DNA of 64,000 nt from an uncultured Kiloniellaceae bacterium. GTDB lineage: Bacteria > Pseudomonadota > Alphaproteobacteria > Kiloniellales > Kiloniellaceae. Positions 46,113 to 54,248 of the stretch are shown here, piece after piece (the stretch's first letter is position 1; each line of letters begins with the position of its first letter). Location of the stretch: assembly GCA_947500035.1 (NCBI GenBank), contig CANMQP010000002.1, positions 118,543 through 182,542 on the forward strand. Direction: 5' to 3'. The notes below the pieces were generated by a model that searched no databases, was not told the DNA's origin, and saw only the letters and a program-made list of their open reading frames with translations. Position numbers and translations under genes: made by a program.

Positions 46113-46574
46113 ATGGTCGAAGTCGGGCAAAAGGCACCAGACTTTAAAATGGCTACGGATGGCGCGGGTGACGTCAGCCTTAAAGCCCTCAAGGGCAAGA
46201 AGGTTGTTCTTTATTTCTACCCGAAGGACGATACACCGGGCTGCACCAAGGAAGCCTGCGGATTTCGCGATTCCCTGCCGGACTTCTCCAAGGTCGATGC
46301 CGAGATCGTCGGCGTTTCGAAGGACACCGTCGCGAAGCATGACAAATTCAAAGCCAAGCACGAACTCAACTTCATCCTGGGATCCGATGAAGACGGCAGC
46401 GTCTGCGAGGCCTATGGCACCTGGGTCGAGAAATCCATGTATGGCAAAAAGTATATGGGGATCGAACGCGCGACCTTTCTGATCGACGAAAAGGGCGTGG
46501 TGCAGAACGTCTGGCGCAAAGTGAAGGTCAAGGGGCACGTGGACGAGGTTCTCGCCGCAGCCCAGGCCCTCTAG
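46113..46574 (+). CDS. bcp: Thioredoxin-dependent thiol peroxidase (BCP/PrxQ)
   Basis: The 153-residue protein has the BCP motif FYPKDDTPGCTKEACGFRD with the peroxidatic cysteine (about C46) and the resolving cysteine five residues later (C51), then FILGSDEDGSVCEAYGTW. It reduces organic and hydrogen peroxides using thioredoxin. GGGAG lies about 10 bases upstream of the ATG. It follows glnE and precedes a DUF455 gene by 17 bases, a known neighbourhood in alphaproteobacteria. Confidence 0.96.
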   Translation: MVEVGQKAPDFKMATDGAGDVSLKALKGKKVVLYFYPKDDTPGCTKEACGFRDSLPDFSKVDAEIVGVSKDTVAKHDKFKAKHELNFILGSDEDGSVCEAYGTWVEKSMYGKKYMGIERATFLIDEKGVVQNVWRKVKVKGHVDEVLAAAQAL

Positions 46575-46591
46575 CTCTGCAGCAGAGTAAT

Positions 46592-47386
46592 ATGGAACAG
46601 GACAGCCTGAGCGCGGCCGCGGTCGCGATACTCACGACCGCGCATCCGGCTGAAAAAGTCAGGCTGTCCCGGACCACGGCGGCGCGCTGGCAGTCGGGGG
46701 AGCTCCGCAAGATCGGAAGCAGGATTCCCCCCGACCGGCCCGAGCGGCCACAGCATCCCCTCCTCATGGCACCCCGCGATGTCCCCAAGCGTAAGATCAA
46801 TCAGGGCAGCAAAGGGCGGATCGCGCTTTTGCATGCTTTGGCGCATATAGAACTCAATGCAATTGATCTGGCCTGGGATATCATCGCACGCTTTACCGGC
46901 GACGATCTCCCGACGGCCTTTTACGATGGCTGGGTTCAGGTCGGCGACGAAGAAGCCAAGCACTTCGATCTCCTGTCCAGGCGTTTGTCTGAGCTCGGCG
47001 CAGGCTATGGCGACCTGCCCGCCCATGACGGGCTCTGGCGGGCTGCCGAAGAAACGGCGCATGACCTTTTGGCCCGCCTGGCCATTGTGCCGATGGTCCT
47101 GGAAGCCCGCGGCCTGGACGTGACGCCGGCGATGATCGCGAAGCTGAACGCGGTCGGCGACCAGGAAAGCGCGGCAATCCTGCAAATTATCTTCGATGAG
47201 GAAATCGGCCATGTCGCCTGCGGCAAGCGATGGTTCGACTTTCTTTGTGCGCGACAAGGACGTTCTCCGCAGGAAACCTGGCGAGACCTGGTCAGGCGTC
47301 ATTTCCATGGTGCGCTGAAGCCGCCCTTTAACGAGCCTGCCCGCAGTGCAGCGGGGCTTCCGGCAGACTTTTACAGCGCGCTCTGA
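46592..47386 (+). CDS. DUF455 ferritin-like protein
   Basis: The 264-residue helical protein has two metal-binding helices of ferritin-like type: LHALAHIELNAIDLAWD with E-x-x-H spacing (near residue 86), VGDEEAKHFDLLSRRL, VPMVLEARGLDVTPAMI and FDEEIGHVACGKRWF. These provide the carboxylates and histidines of a diiron site, so it may be an oxidase or hydroxylase of MiaE-like type. The substrate is not known. It follows bcp by 17 bases and its end overlaps the leader of the next gene; the three may be co-transcribed. Confidence 0.88.
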   Translation: MEQDSLSAAAVAILTTAHPAEKVRLSRTTAARWQSGELRKIGSRIPPDRPERPQHPLLMAPRDVPKRKINQGSKGRIALLHALAHIELNAIDLAWDIIARFTGDDLPTAFYDGWVQVGDEEAKHFDLLSRRLSELGAGYGDLPAHDGLWRAAEETAHDLLARLAIVPMVLEARGLDVTPAMIAKLNAVGDQESAAILQIIFDEEIGHVACGKRWFDFLCARQGRSPQETWRDLVRRHFHGALKPPFNEPARSAAGLPADFYSAL

Positions 47387-47456
47387 TGCCAGCTATGCGG
47401 TTTCGGCATCGGGGGTAGGATTTGCTGCTCGCAAGTGCTTCCGATATATCCAATCC

Positions 47457-48407
47457 ATGTCCGACAGCCTGCCACTTAAGACACCTGAAGCTCCGACGGA
47501 ACCGGAGAAGCCCTTCTTTGGGCTGACCGAGCGGCAGCTCGCTTTCCTTCTGCTAGCCTTGGCGCCAGCCTTTTTCTGCAGCAACATGCTGGTTGCGCGC
47601 GCCACGCACGACCTGATCCCGCCCGTGGCCCTGGCCTTCTGGCGATGGGGCGTGACCTTTCTTCTCTTGTCACCAATTACCTTTGCCGTCCTCTGGCGCC
47701 ATCGCGCGGCCCTGAGACGCGACTGGCTGGATTTGCTCATCCTGGGCGCGCTTGGCATGGGAGTCTGCGGGGCTTTTGTCTATATCGGCGCCGACAGCAC
47801 AACGGCCACCAACATTGGCCTGATCTACGCGGCCTCCCCGATCCTGATTGTGGTCTTTGCGCGCCTCTTTTACGGCGAGTCGCTCTCCATACTTCAGGGT
47901 CTGGGCGTTGCCATCTGTCTGCTGGGTGTGCTCGCGATCATCTGCAAAGGCGACCCGCGTATCCTGCTCGAACTGCGATTTGTGGTGGGAGATCTCTGGA
48001 TCACAGCAGCTGCGATCGCCTGGGCCGTCTATTCGCTTCTGTTGCGTCACCGTGACAGCGAATTGCCGATGATCGCCCGATTTGCCGCAATCACCGCCGG
48101 TGGCCTCATCATCCTGCTGCCCTTTTACATCGGCGAGATGGCAGCCGGCGACCTCGTCACCTGGAACATAACTACCATCGTTACGATCCTGTTCCTGGCG
48201 CTGGTGCCGTCCTGTGGAGCGTACCTTTCCTACGCCAAGATCCAACGCACGCTCGGCGCGGGTCCGACCTCACTGCTGATGTATCTCGTTCCGCTTTACA
48301 ACGGCGTGCTTGCCTTTCTGCTGCTTGGCGAAACCCTCGAGACTTATCATCTGATTGGTGCAGCCATGGTCTTGCCCGGGATCTACCTGGCGACCCGCAA
48401 AAACTGA
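47457..48407 (+). CDS. DMT-superfamily (EamA) transporter
   Basis: From the ATG at 47457 the protein has 316 residues and ten helices in two EamA repeats: APAFFCSNMLVARATHDLIP to YGESLSILQGLGVAICLLGV, and LWITAAAIAWAVYSLLLRHR to YNGVLAFLLLGETLETYHLIGA. Small-molecule export is the usual role, with the substrate unknown. It begins 71 bases after the DUF455 stop. It converges on the reductive dehalogenase gene with a 16-bp tandem array between them. Confidence 0.9.
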   Translation: MSDSLPLKTPEAPTEPEKPFFGLTERQLAFLLLALAPAFFCSNMLVARATHDLIPPVALAFWRWGVTFLLLSPITFAVLWRHRAALRRDWLDLLILGALGMGVCGAFVYIGADSTTATNIGLIYAASPILIVVFARLFYGESLSILQGLGVAICLLGVLAIICKGDPRILLELRFVVGDLWITAAAIAWAVYSLLLRHRDSELPMIARFAAITAGGLIILLPFYIGEMAAGDLVTWNITTIVTILFLALVPSCGAYLSYAKIQRTLGAGPTSLLMYLVPLYNGVLAFLLLGETLETYHLIGAAMVLPGIYLATRKN

Positions 48408-48430
48408 CGACCAGGCCAAAAGCTCAAAGG

Positions 48431-48557
48431 CCCAGAATCTCAAAAACCCAGACTCTCAAAAACCCAGAATCTCAAAAACCCAGAATCTCAAAAACCCAGA
48501 ATCTCAAAAACCCGGAGTCTCGAAAACCCGGAGTCTGAAAAACCCGGAATCTCAAAG
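48431..48557. repeat. Eight-copy 16-bp tandem repeat
   Basis: The unit CCCAGAATCTCAAAAA repeats head to tail from 48431 to about 48557. The first five copies are nearly identical; the last three carry CCCGG and GTCT variants. It lies between two converging genes and touches the last bases of the dehalogenase gene (stop at 48552). The unit is not a multiple of three, and its purine-rich / pyrimidine-rich asymmetry is strong. Confidence 0.95.
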
Positions 48558-51500
48558 ATCCAAAACGACTTCCCCTCCTACTTCCCTGGCGCGCGAACAA
48601 CAGGTCATCATTTTCTCGGCCCGTTCTTTCTTGCCCAGCACGAAATCCCGATGCTCGACATCGCCGGCGCTGTAGCGGGCCGCGCAAACACCGCAAATTC
48701 CCTCGGAGCACTTCACGTCGATGTGGATGCCCGCCGCCCCCAGAACATCGACAATGGATTTTTCAGCCGGAACCTCAAAGCGGCGGCCGTCACGCGCCAG
48801 CCGCACCGTGAAGTCGTGGTTTTCATAATCAGCGTCGTCCGGCACGGAAAAGTACTCTCGGTGCAGCGCTTCCTCGGGCCAGGCATTCGTTTCAGCCGCC
48901 GCAAAGACCGCGTCCATAAAGTTTGACGGGCCACAGGTGTAGAGCTGATCACCGCTGCCGTAACCCGCGAGCAGGTCGTCAAGATCGGCTCGTTTTCCCT
49001 CGGCGGAAAAAAAGAAGCGTACGTGGTCCTTCCATGGAGCTTGCTCCAGATCTTCAACAAATCCTGCGGTCTCGCGCTGCCGTGCGCAGTAAAAGAGAGA
49101 AAAGTCGGCGCCCTTGGCGTGAAGCTCATGTGCCATGGCGATCAGGGGCGTGACACCGATGCCGCCGCCGATCAGCAGCGTTTTGCCCGCATTATCGGCC
49201 AGGGGAAAATGATTGCGCGGCGGTGAGATGAAAACCTTTCGGCCCTCCTCGAAGATCCGGTGCATCAGCTTCGATCCCCCCTTGCCTTCTCTTTCCTCCA
49301 GGACACCAATCACGTATTTGGACCGGTCTGCCGGATCGCCGGCGAGGCTGTATTGCCGGAAGTATTCAGGAGCCACCACGACATCTATATGCGCGCCTGC
49401 ATCGAACGACGGCAGGTCAGCGCCATCGGGCGCGACAAATTCATAGCGGGCAATGTCCTTCGCCATCACGCGCTTCTTTGAGAGCTTCACCGGCATCACC
49501 GGCGGAGGTCCCTCCGGCATCCGGAATTGCGGAACCAGCCCCTCGGTCTCACCCTTTGCCAGGCGCGCCTTGTGTTCATCTGGGCTGAGAAGAGCTCGAA
49601 AGGCTTCCAGACCGGCCTCCCGATCCATCGGGAAGGGCACCGGGTAGGGCGGTGGCGCCAGGTGCGCCGGGTAGACCGCGAGGGTCTGATCTTCCGGCTT
49701 GAGATCCAGATCGAGGCTCAAGGCCCGGGCATTTGTTTCCTTGGCCGGGATGTAACGGCCGTCCGGCTGCAGTTCCAGGTCCCACCACCACTTTTTCACT
49801 CGATTGATCTGACCATTGCCGACCTTGTCGTCAAGCTTTGCCAGCCATTTGGCCGCCTTGGGATAATGCATCGCCAGCCAGCGGAAAGGAGCCTCCTTGA
49901 ACAGCCCCTCCAGGTTCCAGGGACAGGTTTTCATACAGCGTCCACACATGCTGCCCAGCAGGTTGGTGATCCGATAACGCGCGCAGCGCTCCGAGTCCGA
50001 CTTCCAGATTTCGTAGCCGTTGAACATAACCTTGGGACCGGCAGTGATCGCTCCGGCCGGGCATTCACGCGCGCACTTATTGCAGTTCTCGCAAAAGGTC
50101 TGCATGCCGAAATTGATCGGCTTGTCATAGACAAAGGGCATGTCGGTCGTCACGACGCCTGATTTGAGCCTTGGTCCCAGGTAGGGGTTCAGGATCACCT
50201 CTCCGATCCGGCTGACCTCACCCAGGCCCGACAGCAGCAGCAGAGGCGGCTGCAAGACCTCGCCGTCGAGCACGGAATGCACCCGCGCACCGTAGCCCAA
50301 ACGGCGGATCTGCTCGGCCACGATGCCTCCGATCAAGGAAGAGCGCAGATAGGCGCGCATGGACTGCGCGGCGGAAATCCAGTCGTCCCCGCTGGTCGCG
50401 TCCATGGTCTCGTGGCCCTGGTCGATCAGGATCGAAATCGCGTTCTTATGATAGGGCTCGATCTCGTTCCCGGCGGCGTCGTGGGAGTAGTAGGTCCAGT
50501 CCGGCGCGGGAGAGAGCCCGACCGCATCGGCCCCGAGATAGTAGAGAGACGCTTTCACATTGTCGGCGTTGCGCTGGGGGTCCTGCGCAGACTTCGCGAG
50601 CGCCGCCGCCGGCTGCCCGTCCTGCAACAAAATCAGCGCACCCAAGGCCCTCCGGGAGCAATAGCCCATAGGATTTTTCAGGACGTAATAGCCGTTTTTC
50701 GAACCCTCCTGCACCACCTTGCCCATATCACCGAAGAGCGCGCGGGCAAACATATCCGTGCGCTTGGGCACACGGGGCACACGGGCGGCATCGATGAAGG
50801 TTGTGGGCTCCTCCTGCTGCTTGATCTTCTCAAAGGGCAAAGCACCCTTTGCGAAGGGCCGTTTGCGGTAAGGGGTCCGATTGAACAGGCTTTTGAAAGT
50901 ACCTTTGCCAAGCCACCAGTCCGGTCCGTGAGAACGCCAGCGATCACCCAGCCCGCGCGGCGCGAGCGGCAGATCGGGTGCCAGTTCCAGCGTCGTGGTT
51001 ATGGCCGCAAGACTATAGCGTTCGCCGACATAGGGATTGCTCAACCCAATTGATCCGTCGGCACGTTTCTGTTTTTCGACCAGCCCCGCCGCAAGCGCCA
51101 GCTTCCCCAGATCCACGTCCGAAGAACTGGCCGTGTGGGCGCGTGCTTCAAAGCCCAGGATCCGCAGATAGTTGGCCAGCACCACGGCGGTTTCCGCTGC
51201 CCTGACCGCGGAGCGCTGCTCCAGAGTCCCGGTGATCCAGTCCGACCCGGGCTCCTCCGGGTCCGGATCGCGTGGATGTTCGACCAGATAGACCACGGCA
51301 TAGCTGTGATGATCCATCGGCGCGGGCTCGGCTTTCGCGGACTCCTTGACGTCCGCCATGACCACATCGATGCCGGATGCCAGTGTCTTGGGCTGGCTGC
51401 CCTCCAGCTGTTCGAGCAGTTGATCCAGCACCGGGTTCCGGAAGGGCTGCTCGAGAAATGCCGCCCTCGGCAAGACGCAGATACCGGCCTGCGTGGCATC

Positions 51501-51782
51501 GAAGTAATAGCCCGCGGCTTTAAGATGATCGCTGCGCTCCTCAAGATCCGAGGGAATATCGGAGCATTTTTCCGCGATCAGGCCGTCCCTGATCGCGTCC
51601 AGCATCCCGATAAAAAGCGCCATGGGGTTGGCGAGGCTCTCTGGATTTTCGTCGTCAAGAAACGTGAGAGGCTGCATGGCCAGGACGTCCGAGAGACCCG
51701 GCAGGGTTTCTTGCCGTTTCAAACGCTCAAGGGGATAGGGCCCCAGGTGGACCGGCCTGTTTTTATAGGAAAACAACCGCAT
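48552..51782 (-). CDS. rdhA: Self-sufficient cytoplasmic reductive dehalogenase fused to a flavin/[2Fe-2S] reductase (BhbA type)
   Basis: From the ATG at 51782 the protein has 1076 residues and no Tat signal, so it is cytoplasmic. The N-terminal half contains two related nitroreductase-like segments (about 180-320 and 440-560); the second, with the WTYYSHD segment, should bind cobalamin. Two [4Fe-4S] motifs follow: CENCNKCARECP (about 563-575) and a CxxCxxxCP set ending CGRCMKTCPW near 620. Residues 770-1000 are a phthalate-dioxygenase-reductase-like module with YEFVAPDG, RQYSLAG and LIGGGIGVTPLIAMAHEL, then a plant-type [2Fe-2S] domain (CSEGICGVC and TCC). NAD(P)H electrons would pass internally to B12 to remove halogen from an aromatic substrate. 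Confidence 0.92.
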   Translation of the reverse strand: MRLFSYKNRPVHLGPYPLERLKRQETLPGLSDVLAMQPLTFLDDENPESLANPMALFIGMLDAIRDGLIAEKCSDIPSDLEERSDHLKAAGYYFDATQAGICVLPRAAFLEQPFRNPVLDQLLEQLEGSQPKTLASGIDVVMADVKESAKAEPAPMDHHSYAVVYLVEHPRDPDPEEPGSDWITGTLEQRSAVRAAETAVVLANYLRILGFEARAHTASSSDVDLGKLALAAGLVEKQKRADGSIGLSNPYVGERYSLAAITTTLELAPDLPLAPRGLGDRWRSHGPDWWLGKGTFKSLFNRTPYRKRPFAKGALPFEKIKQQEEPTTFIDAARVPRVPKRTDMFARALFGDMGKVVQEGSKNGYYVLKNPMGYCSRRALGALILLQDGQPAAALAKSAQDPQRNADNVKASLYYLGADAVGLSPAPDWTYYSHDAAGNEIEPYHKNAISILIDQGHETMDATSGDDWISAAQSMRAYLRSSLIGGIVAEQIRRLGYGARVHSVLDGEVLQPPLLLLSGLGEVSRIGEVILNPYLGPRLKSGVVTTDMPFVYDKPINFGMQTFCENCNKCARECPAGAITAGPKVMFNGYEIWKSDSERCARYRITNLLGSMCGRCMKTCPWNLEGLFKEAPFRWLAMHYPKAAKWLAKLDDKVGNGQINRVKKWWWDLELQPDGRYIPAKETNARALSLDLDLKPEDQTLAVYPAHLAPPPYPVPFPMDREAGLEAFRALLSPDEHKARLAKGETEGLVPQFRMPEGPPPVMPVKLSKKRVMAKDIARYEFVAPDGADLPSFDAGAHIDVVVAPEYFRQYSLAGDPADRSKYVIGVLEEREGKGGSKLMHRIFEEGRKVFISPPRNHFPLADNAGKTLLIGGGIGVTPLIAMAHELHAKGADFSLFYCARQRETAGFVEDLEQAPWKDHVRFFFSAEGKRADLDDLLAGYGSGDQLYTCGPSNFMDAVFAAAETNAWPEEALHREYFSVPDDADYENHDFTVRLARDGRRFEVPAEKSIVDVLGAAGIHIDVKCSEGICGVCAARYSAGDVEHRDFVLGKKERAEKMMTCCSRAREVGGEVVLDL

Positions 51783-51845
51783 AAATCTCGTCCCTTTGCT
51801 TCGCCTGCCATGACAGCCCTGCACACCTGCGGAAAGCGCAGTCCG

Positions 51846-52044
51846 AGTGTGGTGGAAATGAAATTCGTATCACTTATGATCGCTTCTGCGATTTTCTGAG
51901 CAGGAAGCGTTGCGATGGCGATGCCGAAGCATCGGCGAGCAGCGGTGACACCCGTCAGAGAACCGCAGAAGCGACCGTTCTCGCGACTATTCACGTAACT
52001 TTCAAAGGCGTCATAACTAATACGAATCTCATTTCCACCACACT
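51846..52044. mobile_element. Inverted-repeat element between rdhA and marR
   Basis: The ends AGTGTGGTGGAAATGA.. (51846-51879) and its inverse (52011-52044) agree at 31 of 34 positions. A second inverted block, TCGCTTCTGCG-type, matches 18 of 20 (51880-51899 and 51955-51974), with an extra 36 bases on the right arm. A GATGC..GCATC hairpin is in the middle (51918-51934). The outer right end overlaps the marR stop codon. It resembles a non-autonomous miniature element, but paired operator sites for a regulator of rdhA is an alternative. Confidence 0.6.
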
Positions 52045-52501
52045 AGATGCCCGGCAAGGCGCCCTCTTCCTCCGCGAGCAGTTTGCCGATCAAATGCCGG
52101 AAGACATCGACCTCTTCGCCAGTCAACTTGCTGCTGAAGTGATTGGTCGTGCCCATGGATTGCGGCAGGGCCGCCTTCAAGCAACGCGTGCCTTCTTCGG
52201 TCAGGGCCACCTGGGTCGAACGCCCATCGCGCCCACCTTTATCGCGGCGAACCAAGCCCTTAGCCTCCAGTTCACGGAGCACCCGCGACAAGGCCGTGCG
52301 ATCGACGCCGATATGACCGGCGATCTCGGATGGCCGAACGATCCCCTCCAAACCCACCGTCGGCAGCACACACCACATCAAGCGCGTAATCCCGAGGCCC
52401 GAAAGCCGGCGCTCGAAATCCCGCTCCATCACCCGGGCCAGGCGCGACACCCAGTAGCCCAGGCCATCCCGAAGCTGATATGCCGCAGTCTTTTGCTTCA
52501 T
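52043..52501 (-). CDS. MarR-family transcriptional regulator
   Basis: From the ATG at 52501 the protein has 152 residues, normal for MarR. The winged helix is clear: IVRPSEIAGHIGVDRTALSR, VLRELEAKGLVRRDKGGRDG, RSTQVALTEEG. A palindromic site sits directly upstream of this start (52522-52540). Starts at 52531 (ATG) or 52537 (TTG) would place that palindrome over the start codon, hence the downstream choice. It lies upstream of rdhA in the same direction, so control of the dehalogenase by its substrate, as with other MarR-regulated dehalogenases, is a reasonable inference. The stop overlaps an inverted-repeat element. Confidence 0.9.
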   Translation of the reverse strand: MKQKTAAYQLRDGLGYWVSRLARVMERDFERRLSGLGITRLMWCVLPTVGLEGIVRPSEIAGHIGVDRTALSRVLRELEAKGLVRRDKGGRDGRSTQVALTEEGTRCLKAALPQSMGTTNHFSSKLTGEEVDVFRHLIGKLLAEEEGALPGI

Positions 52502-52521
52502 GCGCGCAAGCTTCGGCAAAG

Positions 52522-52540
52522 TAGTTAACATTGTCAACTA
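52522..52540. promoter_or_regulatory. 19-bp MarR-type palindrome ahead of marR
   Basis: TAGTTAACA-T-TGTCAACTA is symmetric except for one position per arm. This has the length and TTNACA/TGTNAA form of MarR operators. It is 21-39 bases upstream of the chosen marR start, consistent with autoregulation. I did not find the same site in the rdhA leader. Confidence 0.65.
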
Positions 52541-52792
52541 TTTGGTCCTGCGCTCAATCGATTTGCGTTTCGGTCAACTCCAAATTCACTGTCTCTCAAT
52601 CAGCATACTGCTGATATCGAACGCAAATTTTGAAGCACTGTGGTTCAAGCAAAACGTAAACCGCCGTAATTCATCACCGCCGTTTCCAGCCAGCGGATAG
52701 AGTCACCTTTCGATAGGTTCGATCGCATTTGCAGAGGCGCTGAGTCTCGGCAATTCTGAGTGTCGTATTGGAAGCAAAAAGCCGGAGCCGCC

Positions 52793-53329
52793 GTGATAAC
52801 TCTTTTCACCGATGAAATCCCTTCGCCCATCGGCGGCATCATCCTGGTCACCTTGAGCGAAGGCACTGAAACAGATGCCGCACCCCCGCTCTGCGCCGTC
52901 GAATTCGACGACTGCCTGGATCGCCTGCAGCGAAACCTGACGGCACGCTTTGGGCGCTACGAACTCTTGAAGGTCAAAAACCCCGGCGGACACTCAGATA
53001 AGATGATGGCCTATCTGGAAGGTGACGTGACAGCGATCGACGCGCTTCCCGTCGACAGTGGCGGCACGGAGTTTCAGCAGCAGGTCTGGAGCGCGTTGCG
53101 GCGCATCCCCGCCGGGCAGACCTGGCAATACGGCGAGATAGCAAAAAAGCTCGGACGCCCCGATGCGCCGCGCGCTGTAGGTGCCGCCAACGGGCGCAAC
53201 CCCTTGTCGATTGTCGTGCCTTGTCACCGCCTCATCGGCAGTACGGGCAAGCTCACGGGTTACGCCGGCGGGCTGAAACGCAAAGCCTGGCTCTTGGCGC
53301 ATGAGGGCGCTTTGACTGGCAACAGCTGA
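52793..53329 (+). CDS. ogt: Methylated-DNA-protein-cysteine methyltransferase
   Basis: From the GTG at 52793 (GGAG 5 bases upstream) the protein has 178 residues. It has an N-terminal ribonuclease-like domain and the catalytic domain with [40 protein letters not shown] carrying the acceptor cysteine in PCHR, and [16 protein letters not shown]. It repairs O6-alkylguanine directly. A GTG 11 codons upstream also keeps frame. It converges on the HD-domain gene. Confidence 0.94.
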   Translation: MITLFTDEIPSPIGGIILVTLSEGTETDAAPPLCAVEFDDCLDRLQRNLTARFGRYELLKVKNPGGHSDKMMAYLEGDVTAIDALPVDSGGTEFQQQVWSALRRIPAGQTWQYGEIAKKLGRPDAPRAVGAANGRNPLSIVVPCHRLIGSTGKLTGYAGGLKRKAWLLAHEGALTGNS

Positions 53330-53356
53330 AGCGCCCGTCGTTGGAAGCTGGAGGGG

Positions 53357-53992
53357 TCAGGACATCAAACCCTTCGCAAGGCCGGTCTGCAGGTGAGATT
53401 CCTCGTAGGCTTTCCGCTGAAAGACCTCGCCCAGCATGGGCTCAAAGAACTCCAGCGGCTCGCTCGTATAGTCCGGGTCGAAGGAAGCCTGATCCCAACG
53501 CTCGCAAAAATCCACGCAGGTCTGGTAGTAGAGGTGCGTGCGGTACTTTTCGCGTTCGTACTGATCCCAGCCGTAGTGATGGGCGTAGTAGACCATCTGG
53601 AAGGCGCCGTGGTGTTCAACCACCCAGGTGACCTCGTCGCGCACGAAGGGCCTTAAAATCTCGGCGGCAAAGCGGTCATGGTTCTGTGGGGCCAGGCCGT
53701 CGCCGATATCATGCAGCAACGCCGCGACCACCCAATCAAGACCGGCAGCATCGCGATAAGCCCGTGTCGCCGACTGCAAAGCATGCTCCAGACGGGTGAT
53801 GCGGTAGCCCGGGATGGTCTCTTCCGCCTGCAGACGCAACGCGCGCAACAGACGCTCGGCCGTTCCCCGATTATGCGCTTCCTCCAGCCCGCGCAGATAC
53901 AGATAGTCTTCCCTGGTTCCCTCTTTCATCTGCGTGAAGGAGACCACCCGCTGTTCAGATCCAGTTTGGGTGCCGGAACCAGCTTCAGACAT
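53357..53992 (-). CDS. HD-domain protein, PhnZ/MIOX-like diiron oxygenase candidate
   Basis: From the ATG at 53992, preceded by AGGAAGG, the protein has 211 residues. Metal-ligand motifs of the HD fold are clear: RLEHALQSATRA (about 70), VVAALLHDIGDGLAPQNHDRF split over 90-110, VVEHHGAFQM (about 127) and ERWDQASFDPDY near 170 with the late aspartate. The added QSA, QNH and late D are the pattern of mixed-valence diiron HD oxygenases such as PhnZ, which cleave phosphonates, as opposed to HD phosphohydrolases. The substrate is not evident, and no phosphonate genes are near. Confidence 0.75.
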   Translation of the reverse strand: MSEAGSGTQTGSEQRVVSFTQMKEGTREDYLYLRGLEEAHNRGTAERLLRALRLQAEETIPGYRITRLEHALQSATRAYRDAAGLDWVVAALLHDIGDGLAPQNHDRFAAEILRPFVRDEVTWVVEHHGAFQMVYYAHHYGWDQYEREKYRTHLYYQTCVDFCERWDQASFDPDYTSEPLEFFEPMLGEVFQRKAYEESHLQTGLAKGLMS

Positions 53993-54248
53993 ACCTTCCT
54001 CCATGGTGTTCTCTCTTCAAAACGCGCCCTTCATCAAAACATCACCAGGCATCTTGAACCTGGGCGCCGTGAGCCTGGGGCATCGTGATGCCTGGGGCAC
54101 CATGACTAGCCTAAAGATCCTGTCGCAGAAAATGTGGATTCCAAATTTCGAATTCCATATTCAGTGTTTTAAATACAGAAACCTCGGATCTGTGAGCTTC
54201 GCACGTCGAAGAACAGCATCAATCGCAAGCAATCCGCCAAGCGTCCAA

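Noticed and set aside
48431..48557. CRISPR-like array
   Set aside because: The units are contiguous 16-mers with no spacers, and no cas genes are near.
51719..51994. Separate small gene across the rdhA start
   Set aside because: It overlaps the rdhA start in another frame and is created by the inverted-repeat element.
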